A stretch of DNA of 34,073 nt from an uncultured Lachnospiraceae bacterium. GTDB taxonomy: Bacteria; Bacillota; Clostridia; Lachnospirales; Lachnospiraceae. Made by a program: the position numbers and the translations under genes. The stretch lies in the NCBI GenBank assembly GCA_949287925.1, contig CASEIR010000072.1, forward strand, positions 1-34,073, in the 5' to 3' direction. The notes under the pieces are model-generated. The model worked only from the letters and a program-made list of their open reading frames with translations. It made no database searches and was not told the origin of the DNA. This document shows, piece by piece, positions 24,861 to 31,873 of the stretch (its first letter is position 1; the number at the start of each line of letters is the position of its first letter).

Positions 24861-24887
24861 ATAAAAAAGAGGTGCGCAGGGCACCTC
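24861..24887 (-). terminator. Riboswitch-controlled terminator before thiW
   Basis: GAGGTGC (24869-24875) pairs with GCACCTC (24881-24887), followed on the minus strand by TTTTTTAT. It sits about 20 nt after the TPP aptamer, the expected layout for ligand-dependent termination. Confidence 0.88.
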
Positions 24888-24904
24888 GATCCATTCTTAT
24901 GATA

Positions 24905-25000
24905 TCCTATCCCTACGTTGGCATTATCCAAATCAGGTTGTGGGTCGAAACGAGATTACGCTTCCTCTCAGCCGGCTTACCGCCAGCTCCCCGTGCTATG
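24905..25000 (-). ncRNA. TPP riboswitch (THI element)
   Basis: On the minus strand the conserved THI-box segments occur in order: GCACGGGGAGC, GGCTGAGAGG, an extra P3a stem (GAAGCG/CGTTTC), GACCCACAACCTGATTTGGA and TAATGCCAACGTAGGGA. These are the pyrimidine- and pyrophosphate-sensing helices of the aptamer. Together with the downstream terminator it would switch off thiW, the small ORF and thiC when thiamine diphosphate binds. Confidence 0.96.
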
Positions 25001-25019
25001 TTATATTTGCACAAATATT

Positions 25020-25048
25020 ATTATAGGCTTGTTCCATCTGGATTGCAA
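25020..25048 (-). promoter_or_regulatory. Promoter of the thiW-thiC operon
   Basis: On the minus strand TTGCAA (25043-25048) and a perfect TATAAT (25020-25025) are separated by 17 nt, with transcription predicted to start about 13 nt before the aptamer. Confidence 0.88.
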
Positions 25049-25087
25049 GCCATTTTCCATACTTCGCTTGTTCTTTCTAAGCCTTAT

Positions 25088-25819
25088 CTATTCCTCCATG
25101 ATCCGTTTCGCAAGTATCTGCTCATCCGGCGTCAGTTCCGCTTTCTCCAACAAATCCGGGCGATTCTTTGCTGTGCGGATCACCGACTGCTCTCTACGCC
25201 ATTTTTCAATATTGGCATGATGACCGGACATGAGGACTTCCGGCACACGCTTGTCATGCCAGACCTCCGGTCTGGAATATTGCGGATATTCCAGCAGATT
25301 ATCCTGAAAGCTTTCAAATTCCGCCGATACATCATTATGGAGTACACCTGGAACCAGACGGGATATGGCATCCACCATGATCATCGCCGGCAGTTCTCCT
25401 CCGGTAAGAACATAATCCCCGATCGAAACATAATCTGTGACTATTTCCTCCAGAACCCTTTCGTCAATCCCTTCATAATGCCCGCACAGGAACGCCAGTT
25501 CCTCCTCGGAAGCAAACGCTTCTGCCATAGACTGGTTAAATGTTTTTCCCTGGGGAGACAGATATACCACCCTTGGCTTTCTGCCAATCCGTTCTGTCAG
25601 AGCCTGATAACACTGAAACACCGGTTCCGCCTGCATCAGCATGCCTGCACCGCCGCCATAAGGATAATCGTCAACACTATTATGTTTATTAAATGCATAA
25701 TCCCGGATATTTACCGCTTCTATAGAAAGCAGCCCCTGGTTCACCGCTCTGCCAATGATACTGGTATTCAGCCCGTCCATCACCATATCCGGAAACAAAG
25801 TCATAATATAAAATTTCAT
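25088..25819 (-). CDS. trmD: tRNA (guanine-37-N1)-methyltransferase
   Basis: This 243-aa SPOUT-class enzyme methylates G37 next to the anticodon of tRNAs reading CNN codons, preventing frameshifts. The N-terminal MKFYIMTLFPDMV, YPYGGGAGMLMQAEPV and, in the knotted AdoMet site, FLCGHYEGIDERV and SIGDYVLTGGELPAM are characteristic. It starts 12 nt after rimM. No terminator is evident before the thiamine promoter. Confidence 0.97.
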   Translation of the reverse strand: MKFYIMTLFPDMVMDGLNTSIIGRAVNQGLLSIEAVNIRDYAFNKHNSVDDYPYGGGAGMLMQAEPVFQCYQALTERIGRKPRVVYLSPQGKTFNQSMAEAFASEEELAFLCGHYEGIDERVLEEIVTDYVSIGDYVLTGGELPAMIMVDAISRLVPGVLHNDVSAEFESFQDNLLEYPQYSRPEVWHDKRVPEVLMSGHHANIEKWRREQSVIRTAKNRPDLLEKAELTPDEQILAKRIMEE

Positions 25820-25831
25820 CGCAGACCTCCC

Positions 25832-26338
25832 TTACACCAGTCCATCCATCAGATGAATCTTCATTCTGCCTGCCTTTACGTCAATGTCCAAAACACACTC
25901 CTTGATCGCAGGAATCAGTACTTCATCCCGGGAATTGCGGCTAATCACATAAACGTCGTTAGCCCCTGTACTGATCACATCTTTCAGTGTTCCAAAATAT
26001 CCGCCATCCTCCGTTATCACTTCCATGCCGATCATATCTGCGATAAAATATTCATCCTCTTCCAGCGGAACCGCATCTTCTCTGGTAACCAAAAGCGGGC
26101 ATCTCCTGTAACGCTCTACTTGATTGATGTCGTCATAACCCTTGAATTTCAAAATCACAAACTGCTTCAAAAATTTCACACTCTGTATCTCTAAAGGCAA
26201 TGTTTCTTTCCCTGTATCCAGCAATACCTTTTTCAGTTTTTTAAACCGATTCACATCATCTGTAGTAGGAAAAACCTTCACTTCCCCACGGATTCCGTGC
26301 GTCTGCGTGATCACACCCACCTGCAGCAAATCTTCCAT
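25832..26338 (-). CDS. rimM: Ribosome maturation factor RimM
   Basis: This 168-aa 16S rRNA processing factor binds S19 and helps assemble the 30S head. The N-terminal domain starts [21 protein letters not shown] and the C-terminal PRC-barrel contains [25 protein letters not shown] and [16 protein letters not shown] 26338 has GGAG 6 nt upstream and gives the usual family length; the longer open frame upstream overlaps the KH gene's end region without homology. Confidence 0.96.
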   Translation of the reverse strand: MEDLLQVGVITQTHGIRGEVKVFPTTDDVNRFKKLKKVLLDTGKETLPLEIQSVKFLKQFVILKFKGYDDINQVERYRRCPLLVTREDAVPLEEDEYFIADMIGMEVITEDGGYFGTLKDVISTGANDVYVISRNSRDEVLIPAIKECVLDIDVKAGRMKIHLMDGLV

Positions 26339-26426
26339 ACATCTCTCCATCTCTTCCGTCAGTAATAAATAAGGGCAGACGCTGCTGATACATGTCTGCC
26401 CTGCACGAATGGGCTGTCCCATTCCA

Positions 26427-26657
26427 CTAATCTAAAATATCAACGATGACTTTTTTGTCTTCCTTTGCAGCAGCTGCTTTTACAACAGAGCGGATTGCTT
26501 TAGCGATACGTCCCTGCTTGCCGATGACCTTTCCCATATCAGAATCCGCCACGCGCACTTCCAGTACCGTCGTTTTCTTTTCCTGCTTTTCTGTCACAAC
26601 TACACTGTCCGGATCGTCAACCAATGCTTTCGCAATTACTTCCACTAATTCTTTCAT
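26427..26657 (-). CDS. khpA: KH-domain RNA-binding protein KhpA (YlqC)
   Basis: This 76-aa single KH-domain protein has the GKVIGKQGR motif for RNA backbone contact. Family members bind RNA, often with KhpB/Jag, and influence cell division and translation. ATG 26657 has GGAGG 8 nt upstream. It lies between rpsP and rimM, the standard Firmicute position. Confidence 0.95.
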   Translation of the reverse strand: MKELVEVIAKALVDDPDSVVVTEKQEKKTTVLEVRVADSDMGKVIGKQGRIAKAIRSVVKAAAAKEDKKVIVDILD

Positions 26658-26680
26658 AGCGTGAACCTCCAAAGCAGGTT

Positions 26681-26926
26681 TTATTTTTCAATTCCTGCCG
26701 CTTTAAAAATCTTGCTGACTGTTTCTGTCGGCTGCGCGCCGTTAGCCAGCCATTTCTTTGCTGCTTCCTCGTCTACATTGATCGCGCTCGGATCACAGTT
26801 CGGATCATAGGTTCCAATCTCATCGATAAACTTTCCATCTCTTGGTGATCTGGAATCAGCCACGATGATTCTATAGAAAGGAGCCTTCTTCTGTCCCATT
26901 CTTCTTAATCTGATTTTTACTGCCAT
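26681..26926 (-). CDS. rpsP: 30S ribosomal protein S16
   Basis: This 81-aa ribosomal protein begins [20 protein letters not shown] and contains [21 protein letters not shown], the S16 signature. GGAGG lies 8 nt before ATG 26926. It is about 70 nt after ffh and 23 nt before khpA. Confidence 0.98.
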   Translation of the reverse strand: MAVKIRLRRMGQKKAPFYRIIVADSRSPRDGKFIDEIGTYDPNCDPSAINVDEEAAKKWLANGAQPTETVSKIFKAAGIEK

Positions 26927-26998
26927 GTTTGTTACCTCCATATAATCATTCTCTTTTTTGTATCTATATAACGCGTAATACGCGGTATACCATATTCA

Positions 26999-28354
26999 CT
27001 AAAACGGCATGCGGAACCTTCCCCTTTTGCCGCCTTTTCCCATCATTTTCATGAGTTTTCTCATCTCGCCAAACTGCTTCACCATACGGTTGACTTCACT
27101 GATGTCAACGCCTGCGCCTTTGGCAATTCTATGTTTTCTGGATGGGTTCAGAAGATCCGGGTCCCTGCGCTCCGCCGGAGTCATAGAATAAATCATGGCT
27201 TCCATTCTGGCCATACTCTTCTCCGCCTGAGCGGTCTGTTCATCATCAAGACCTTTCATCTTGCCCATACCGCCCATGCCGCCAAGCCCCGGCATCATGC
27301 TCATAATGCTGGAAAGACCGCCCATACTTTTCATCTGTTTCATGCTTTCCAGATAATCGTCAAAGTCAAACTGGGCTTTCTTCATCTTCTGGGTCATCTG
27401 TCTGGCCTTTTCCTCATCGATCTGCGCCTCCGCCTTCTCGATCAGCGTCAGAACATCTCCCATCCCCAGAATCCTGGACGCCATACGATCTGGATGAAAC
27501 TGTTCCAGATCTGACAGCTTCTCTCCCATACCAACATACAGAATCGGCTTACCGGTCACAGCCTTGACTGACAAAGCGGCGCCGCCTCTGGTATCACCGT
27601 CCAGCTTAGTCACGATTACACCGTCTACCCCTACTTTATCATTAAAGTCCTTCGCCACATTAACCGCATCCTGTCCGGTCATTGCGTCAATAACAAGGAT
27701 CGTCTGATGCACAGTCACTGTTTCCTTGATCTCCTGAAGCTCGGCCATCATATCTTCGTCAATATGAAGACGGCCGGCCGTATCCAGAATCACAATATTA
27801 TTACCGTTTTTCTGGGCATGTTCCACAGCAGCCTTCGCAATATTCGCCGGCTTATGATTCTCACCCATGGAAAAAACTTCTACTCCTTGCTTTTCTCCAT
27901 TTACCTGCAGTTGTTTGATCGCTGCCGGACGGTATACATCGCAGGCAACCAGAAGAGGTTTCTTCCCTTTTAATTTATATTTTCCGGCAAGCTTCGCCGT
28001 CGTTGTCGTCTTACCTGCACCCTGCAGACCTGCCATCAGAATCACGGTAATGGCGCTTCCCGGCTGTAACTGGATCTCGGTTGTCTCAGATCCCATGAGC
28101 TTCACCAGTTCTTCATTCACAATTTTAATTACCATCTGTCCTGGATTCAGACCGTTCATTACATCCTGCCCGATGGCCCGTTCCTGAACATTCCTGATAA
28201 AATCCTTCACAACCTTAAAGTTAACATCTGCCGCAAGAAGCGCGCGTTTAATCTCTTTTAACGCCTCTTTAACGTCATCTTCTGTCAACCTTCCCTTACT
28301 GCGAAGATTCTTAAATATATTCTGAAGTTTTTCTGTCAAACTGTCGAACGCCAT
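26999..28354 (-). CDS. ffh: Signal recognition particle protein Ffh (SRP54)
   Basis: This 451-aa GTPase binds signal peptides of nascent membrane proteins and delivers ribosomes to FtsY. It has an N-terminal helical bundle, then the G domain with GLQGAGKTTTTAKLA (G1), DTAGRLHID (G3) and TKLDGDTRGGAA (G4), then the Met-rich M domain with a GGMGGMGKMKG linker and the basic end KGGKRGRFRMPF. The ATG lies one base after the ylxM stop with GAGGAG 7 nt upstream, so translation is probably coupled. Confidence 0.98.
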   Translation of the reverse strand: MAFDSLTEKLQNIFKNLRSKGRLTEDDVKEALKEIKRALLAADVNFKVVKDFIRNVQERAIGQDVMNGLNPGQMVIKIVNEELVKLMGSETTEIQLQPGSAITVILMAGLQGAGKTTTTAKLAGKYKLKGKKPLLVACDVYRPAAIKQLQVNGEKQGVEVFSMGENHKPANIAKAAVEHAQKNGNNIVILDTAGRLHIDEDMMAELQEIKETVTVHQTILVIDAMTGQDAVNVAKDFNDKVGVDGVIVTKLDGDTRGGAALSVKAVTGKPILYVGMGEKLSDLEQFHPDRMASRILGMGDVLTLIEKAEAQIDEEKARQMTQKMKKAQFDFDDYLESMKQMKSMGGLSSIMSMMPGLGGMGGMGKMKGLDDEQTAQAEKSMARMEAMIYSMTPAERRDPDLLNPSRKHRIAKGAGVDISEVNRMVKQFGEMRKLMKMMGKGGKRGRFRMPF

Positions 28355-28355
28355 A

Positions 28356-28700
28356 TCATAACTCCTCTATGATCTCTCCGGATATCCTGCGGATCCTTCC
28401 TATTACTTCCGACTCATCTCCTCCGGAATATTCTTCCAGCAACTCATCTATCTGTCTGACTTTATTTCGAATCGACATAAAACGTTCCACCAGATGCAGC
28501 TTTGTCTCATAAGCATTCAGCGTCTGACTGCAGCGTTTTACAAGATCATGAACTCCCTGCCGGCTGATTCCCTTCTCCCTGGCAATTTCACCCAGAGACA
28601 AATCTTCCTGGATAAACTGACCATAGATTTCTTTTTGATGATCCGTCAACAATTCTCCATAAAAATCAAACAAAAGCGCCTGTTCAAGTATTTCATTCAC
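28356..28700 (-). CDS. ylxM: YlxM-family SRP-associated DNA-binding protein
   Basis: A 114-aa helix-turn-helix protein: LFDFYGELLTDHQKEI, then DLSLGEIAREKGISRQGVHDLVKRC, a sigma-70 region 4-like HTH. YlxM is encoded with ffh across Firmicutes; in streptococci it modulates SRP activity. The start is GTG 28700: AGGTGA lies 7 nt upstream and the family begins with the NEILEQALLFDFY region. The ATG further upstream (28721) falls inside the -10 box of the promoter and cannot be used. The predicted leader is only about 10 nt. Confidence 0.93.
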   Translation of the reverse strand: MNEILEQALLFDFYGELLTDHQKEIYGQFIQEDLSLGEIAREKGISRQGVHDLVKRCSQTLNAYETKLHLVERFMSIRNKVRQIDELLEEYSGGDESEVIGRIRRISGEIIEEL

Positions 28701-28716
28701 ATTTATCACCTGTGTT

Positions 28717-28745
28717 ATCATACACGATAGCGCAGCGAGTGTCAA
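28717..28745 (-). promoter_or_regulatory. Strong promoter of ylxM-ffh-rpsP-khpA-rimM-trmD
   Basis: On the minus strand TTGACA (28740-28745) and TATGAT (28717-28722) are separated by 17 nt. The -35 is half of an inverted repeat GTGTCAAG/CTTGACAC (28739-28746, 28755-28762), a possible operator. Confidence 0.92.
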
Positions 28746-28844
28746 GGCTTTTTTCTTGACACCCGTTTTTTACAGAAATATAGAAACAAAATCCATGTTT
28801 GCTGGTCACTATTCTGGAATATGTCTTTTAGCGCTTTTGGTGAT

Positions 28845-29723
28845 TCATTCCAGTAGTCTCGAAACATTCAGGCATCCCCATCCCTGGCAATCCATGCCTG
28901 GAACCTTCATACAAGTCTCTCTTAATTTCAGCTTTAATTCTACATTAGTTGCCCCAGGATATCTGGACAGATACATTGCTGCCGCTCCAGCGACCACAGG
29001 CGTAGCCATGGAGGTCCCGCTTTTCACAGTATAAGGCTTTCGATTTCTGCCCGACACCGCATTACAGGAGATTACCTGACGTCCAGGCGCGACTACATCC
29101 GGTTTCAAAACACAATGCTCCGTAGGACCTTGACCGGAACAATTTATCGCATTTTCTTCCGCCAGCATCCCTACCGTAATGACTTTGCGGCTGGTTCCCG
29201 GCACAACAACCGTCCCTTCCCCAGGGCCTTCATTTCCAGCCGATACGATCACCGCAACTCCTTCATCCCACAGCATCTCCACCGCTTCTAAAAGCTTCTT
29301 CTCTTTCTCATACTCCAGGACATTTCTTGCACCGACTGACAGATTCACCACTCGGATTCCATATTTTCTGTAGTTCAGACAAATCCACTCCAGCCCTTCC
29401 AATATATACTCAACCCGGCCTTCTCCTCGATAGTCCAATACCTTCAACGCAATGATTCTGACAGCCGGAGCCATACCAGACAAGATTCCTCCTGACATTC
29501 TGCCGTCCCCGGCCAGAATTCCGGCCACATGTGTCCCATGCCCGCTGTCATCGTACAATTGCTGTCTGTGACTAACACAATCCAGGAATCCCAGAATTCT
29601 TCCTTTCAGATCCGGATGGGGCGCAAGTCCGGTATCCAAAACAGCCGTCACAACTCCCGCCCCATATCCGTTATCTAAAGAACCACCGACCGGATACCGG
29701 ATCATTCGTTTCACACGATCCAT
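28845..29723 (-). CDS. Subtilisin-like serine protease (S8), intracellular type
   Basis: This 292-aa protease has the complete catalytic triad: Asp30 in AVLDTGLAPHPDL, His62 in DSGHGTHVAGILAG and Ser238 in SGTSMATPVVAGAA, plus the oxyanion Asn164 in SAGNEGP. There is no signal peptide and no long propeptide; the domain starts almost at the N terminus, as in intracellular subtilisins. It may degrade cytoplasmic proteins, perhaps during stationary phase or sporulation; the substrate is unknown. AAAGGA is 8 nt before the ATG. It is a single gene between ylxM and the divergent J-domain gene. Confidence 0.94.
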   Translation of the reverse strand: MDRVKRMIRYPVGGSLDNGYGAGVVTAVLDTGLAPHPDLKGRILGFLDCVSHRQQLYDDSGHGTHVAGILAGDGRMSGGILSGMAPAVRIIALKVLDYRGEGRVEYILEGLEWICLNYRKYGIRVVNLSVGARNVLEYEKEKKLLEAVEMLWDEGVAVIVSAGNEGPGEGTVVVPGTSRKVITVGMLAEENAINCSGQGPTEHCVLKPDVVAPGRQVISCNAVSGRNRKPYTVKSGTSMATPVVAGAAAMYLSRYPGATNVELKLKLRETCMKVPGMDCQGWGCLNVSRLLE

Positions 29724-29780
29724 ACATATTTTCCTTTTTTCATTATCATATTCTTTTACAAAAACATCCGTACCTGTCTA

Positions 29781-29809
29781 TTGATTTCCCATTTGATTTG
29801 TCGTACTAT
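29781..29809 (+). promoter_or_regulatory. Candidate promoter of the J-domain gene
   Basis: TTGATT (29781-29786) and TACTAT (29804-29809) are separated by 17 nt, about 40 nt before the ATG. Confidence 0.5.
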
Positions 29810-29849
29810 AAACGTATTCGATTCCATGTATTAATAAGGGGAGGATATA

Positions 29850-30485
29850 ATGGAAGAAAAAAGATACTACGATATATTAGGAGTTTCTGTAAAAGCTACT
29901 GCAGAAGAGATCACTGCGGCTAAAAACCAGCTTGCCAAACGGTATCATCCGGACGCAAATATCAAAAATGGTATCGACACCACAACACAGATGCAGGAAA
30001 TACTGGAAGCCTACCGCGTGCTTTCCGATCCGGCACGCCGGGCTGAATACGACCGAAGCCTTACCGGGCGTACCGCTGCCATGCAGACTTTTGATCTGAA
30101 GAATACGGATGAAACCCAGGAAGAAAACGGCCTTTCCTTCGTGACTTACTGGAAATCAGCCGGCGAACTCTATGACATCATCACAGAAAGCGATCTGCTT
30201 TTTAAAGAAAAAAAAAGGTCTGCCCGGCTGGCCCAGCTTTCCATGCAGGCAATCCGCCACGTAATTGTCCTTCGTACTGCCGACATACCGGAACGTTACT
30301 GGCATCCGGATATTATGAACTGGCTGCTTTTCACCTGGTATCAGAACCGGAACATTACGATCTCTTATCTGCTTACCCTTTACGACGACCATATAAAGCA
30401 TGACGTTTCCACTCTTGACAAACTGAGGATGCAGAAACGGTCACACCACTTCCAGCATGCTGTAAAACGTCTGGTAAAATATTAA
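29850..30485 (+). CDS. J-domain (DnaJ-like) protein
   Basis: This 211-aa protein has an N-terminal J domain (about 4-70): RYYDILGVS, the HPD tripeptide at 33-35 in KRYHPDAN, and YRVLSDPARRAEYDRSL. The J domain stimulates Hsp70 ATPase. There is no Gly/Phe linker, zinc-finger or client domain of DnaJ; residues 90-211 form an unrecognised helical region rich in Trp, Tyr and Arg with a basic C terminus. It is a specialised co-chaperone of unknown client. GGGGAGG precedes the ATG. Confidence 0.85.
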   Translation: MEEKRYYDILGVSVKATAEEITAAKNQLAKRYHPDANIKNGIDTTTQMQEILEAYRVLSDPARRAEYDRSLTGRTAAMQTFDLKNTDETQEENGLSFVTYWKSAGELYDIITESDLLFKEKKRSARLAQLSMQAIRHVIVLRTADIPERYWHPDIMNWLLFTWYQNRNITISYLLTLYDDHIKHDVSTLDKLRMQKRSHHFQHAVKRLVKY

Positions 30486-30497
30486 ATTTCCAGCCGC

Positions 30498-30524
30498 ACA
30501 CATTCATCCGCTTTGCATATTATG
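30498..30524 (+). promoter_or_regulatory. Possible sigma-K-like promoter of the Cys-rich gene
   Basis: AC (30498-30499), 16 nt, then CATATTATG (30516-30524), one mismatch from the mother-cell sigma-K pattern AC-N16-CATAnnnTA. No good sigma-A promoter is visible in this 70-nt gap. Low-information motif. Confidence 0.3.
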
Positions 30525-30556
30525 TACTGTAAACATCATTAACGGAGGAATTTCAT

Positions 30557-30808
30557 ATGAGCGATTTAAGTGCTACAAATTGTGGATGCGGATGTGATTC
30601 AGCTGTAGGAAGAAGCGGGGACTGCGGATGTGGTTTTGGCGGCAACAATTGTCTGTGGATCATCCTGCTGCTTTGCTGCTGCGGCGGTTTTGGCAACAAC
30701 AACGGATGTGGATGCGGCAATGACAGCTGTCTGTGGATCATCCTGCTGCTCTGCTGCTGCGGCGGTTTTGGCGGCAACAATGGATGCGGATGCGACTGCG
30801 GATGTTGA
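30557..30808 (+). CDS. Cysteine/glycine-rich tandem-repeat small protein
   Basis: This 83-aa protein contains 19 cysteines. It resembles the Clostridia family annotated as chorion-class high-cysteine protein. An N-terminal CGCGC segment is followed by two copies of a 26-residue unit: a hydrophobic core CLWIILLLCCCGGFG, then an Asn/Gly linker with CGC. The DNA repeat has a 78-nt period (30651 and 30729). Each core is about 9-10 hydrophobic residues, short for a membrane helix, so self-assembly, metal binding or a disulfide-cross-linked coat is plausible. GGAGG lies 8 nt before the ATG and a strong terminator follows. The coding claim is firm; function is unknown. Confidence 0.85.
   Translation: MSDLSATNCGCGCDSAVGRSGDCGCGFGGNNCLWIILLLCCCGGFGNNNGCGCGNDSCLWIILLLCCCGGFGGNNGCGCDCGC
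30651..30784 (+). repeat. Two tandem 78-nt coding repeats in the Cys-rich gene
   Basis: The segment starting GTCTGTGGATCATCCTGCTG at 30651 recurs at 30729 with few substitutions through the GGCGGTTTTGGC block. The unit is in frame (26 codons). Confidence 0.9.
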
Positions 30809-30826
30809 TCATCTGAATCTGACATA

Positions 30827-30853
30827 ACGGCGGGGGTATCCCCGCCGTTTTTA
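30827..30853 (+). terminator. Terminator after the Cys-rich gene
   Basis: ACGGCGGGG (30827-30835) and CCCCGCCGT (30840-30848) form a 9-bp GC-rich stem with loop GTAT and a T-tract of five. Confidence 0.93.
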
Positions 30854-30897
30854 TAATGGCTAATCCGACATTCGAATTGCCAGAGCCTGGCAATATC

Positions 30898-31059
30898 CTA
30901 CAATCCAGAAATACGCTTTTCAGTATTCGGGGCAATTCTGCTTTCCTGAAATCGTCCGGAAGTTTCTTTATCCTCGTCCTTATCCACTCTCTTTTTCAGC
31001 ATACAGTCCTCGTCAATCTCATAGACCGCCGTACCGTCGATAATCAGATGTCGTTTCAT
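30898..31059 (-). CDS. Small uncharacterised protein (53 aa)
   Basis: The peptide begins MKRHLIIDGTAVYEIDEDC and continues into a strongly charged Lys/Asp/Glu/Arg stretch (KKRVDKDEDKE). ATG 31059 has GGGAGG 7 nt upstream, which is the main evidence. The N-terminal beta-hairpin-like HLIIDGTAVYEID recalls short conserved proteins of Lachnospiraceae; no function is known. It converges on the Cys-rich gene. Confidence 0.72.
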   Translation of the reverse strand: MKRHLIIDGTAVYEIDEDCMLKKRVDKDEDKETSGRFQESRIAPNTEKRISGL

Positions 31060-31093
31060 TTGGTAGCCTCCCTTTTTGTCAATCACTTTAATA

Positions 31094-31121
31094 TATATTA
31101 TGAATACGGACACCTCTTAGT
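31094..31121 (-). promoter_or_regulatory. Possible sigma-K-like promoter of the 53-aa gene
   Basis: On the minus strand AC (31120-31121), 17 nt, then CATAATATA (31094-31102), an exact CATAnnnTA match. No sigma-A -35 fits this position. Low-information motif in an AT-rich gap. Confidence 0.3.
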
Positions 31122-31190
31122 TTTTTACTTTTTCATATTTTCTATACAATCCGCATATATATACTTACAACGCTGCTCAAAGGAGTACAT

Positions 31191-31625
31191 ATGGAAGAGA
31201 AACATCCCCGGTTTATGACGCCGCTTGACACACTATGTACACCCGCTCATCTGTATACCCTGAAACTTCTGCTTCCTTACACTCCCTATTCCATGCAGCG
31301 GTTGCTTGCTGTACTGATCAAATTCCAGGAATTCCAAAACATCATACAGAATTTCCAACATTTTTCTTCCGGTTCATCCAGTCATATTCTGGATGAAATG
31401 AAACCTTATCTGACTCCGGAAGAACTGGAAACCTTCAGCCAGTTCGAGAATATGATGAATATGATGGAAATGCTGCAATCCATGCCTGCAGATTCAGGTC
31501 CGGATATGCCCTCATCCATCTATACATTCCTCAACCCGTTTATGAAAGGAGAATTCGATGAGCAACGAATGGATCAACCACCCGGCCATGAAGAACATGG
31601 ACCCCATGAAACTGGAACTGATTAA
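31191..31625 (+). CDS. Uncharacterised protein (144 aa), overlaps next gene
   Basis: I do not recognise this protein. The N-terminal half contains TPLDTLCTPAHLYTLKLLLPYTP and an amphipathic helix (QRLLAVLIKFQEFQNII); the middle is Met/Glu-rich (FENMMNMMEMLQSMP), and the end (residues about 122-144) is His/Pro/Glu-rich and encoded by DNA shared with the next gene in another frame. AAAGGAG lies 5 nt before the ATG. No membrane segments or enzyme motifs. It is co-directional and coupled with the 91-aa gene, so the two products may act together. Confidence 0.72.
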   Translation: MEEKHPRFMTPLDTLCTPAHLYTLKLLLPYTPYSMQRLLAVLIKFQEFQNIIQNFQHFSSGSSSHILDEMKPYLTPEELETFSQFENMMNMMEMLQSMPADSGPDMPSSIYTFLNPFMKGEFDEQRMDQPPGHEEHGPHETGTD

Positions 31626-31833
31626 AACCGCGGCAGCCCAAACCAGAGGGAAATCCGGCAAAAGCCTTGCCCCTGTCATGATGTCGCTGATCACCGGAGC
31701 CGGAAAGCGGGGTATCCGTTTTACACCTGATGAAATGTCCATGGTTATTGCAGTACTGAAGGAAGGAAAATCGCAAAAGGAACAAGAGCAGATTGATCAG
31801 ATGCTGAAAATGATGCGAGGCATGATAAAATAA
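31558..31833 (+). CDS. Uncharacterised helical protein (91 aa)
   Basis: A short basic, helical protein beginning MSNEWINHPAMKNMDPMKLE with repeated Met and the segment TAAAQTRGKSGKSLAPVMMSLITGAGKRG, then FTPDEMSMVIAVLKEG. It resembles short conserved proteins I associate with Lachnospiraceae, but no function is known to me. AAAGGAG lies 6 nt before the ATG, inside the upstream gene; the first 68 nt overlap that gene in a different frame. The stop codon is at the edge of the terminator stem. Confidence 0.75.
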   Translation: MSNEWINHPAMKNMDPMKLELIKTAAAQTRGKSGKSLAPVMMSLITGAGKRGIRFTPDEMSMVIAVLKEGKSQKEQEQIDQMLKMMRGMIK

Positions 31834-31872
31834 AAATCCGCAGTACGGGCACCTTCCGTACTGCGGATTTTT
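31832..31872. terminator. Bidirectional terminator between convergent genes
   Basis: A perfect 17-bp stem (31832-31848 with 31856-31872, 7-nt loop) ends in five T on each strand. It serves the 91-aa gene on the plus strand and the thioesterase on the minus strand. Confidence 0.95.
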
Positions 31873-31873
31873 C

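Larger units (their letters stand above)
24775..25087 (-). other. 313-nt thiamine operon control region
   Basis: This stretch between trmD and thiW has no gene. It holds, in minus-strand order, a promoter (25020-25048), the TPP riboswitch (24905-25000), an intrinsic terminator (24861-24887) and about 85 nt of thiW leader. Confidence 0.85.

Noticed and set aside
24872-26194. 440-codon plus-strand frame across the riboswitch, trmD and rimM
   Set aside because: It crosses a riboswitch and two certain genes in antisense; composition is non-protein-like.
28739-28762. Inverted repeat as an intrinsic terminator for the S8 protease gene
   Set aside because: No T-tract follows on the minus strand and it overlaps the -35 box of ylxM, so an operator-like role fits better.
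30553-30825. Pro/His/Gln-rich antisense frame over the Cys-rich gene
   Set aside because: A reverse-complement by-product of Gly/Cys codon repeats; no ribosome site, and the terminator lies on the wrong side.
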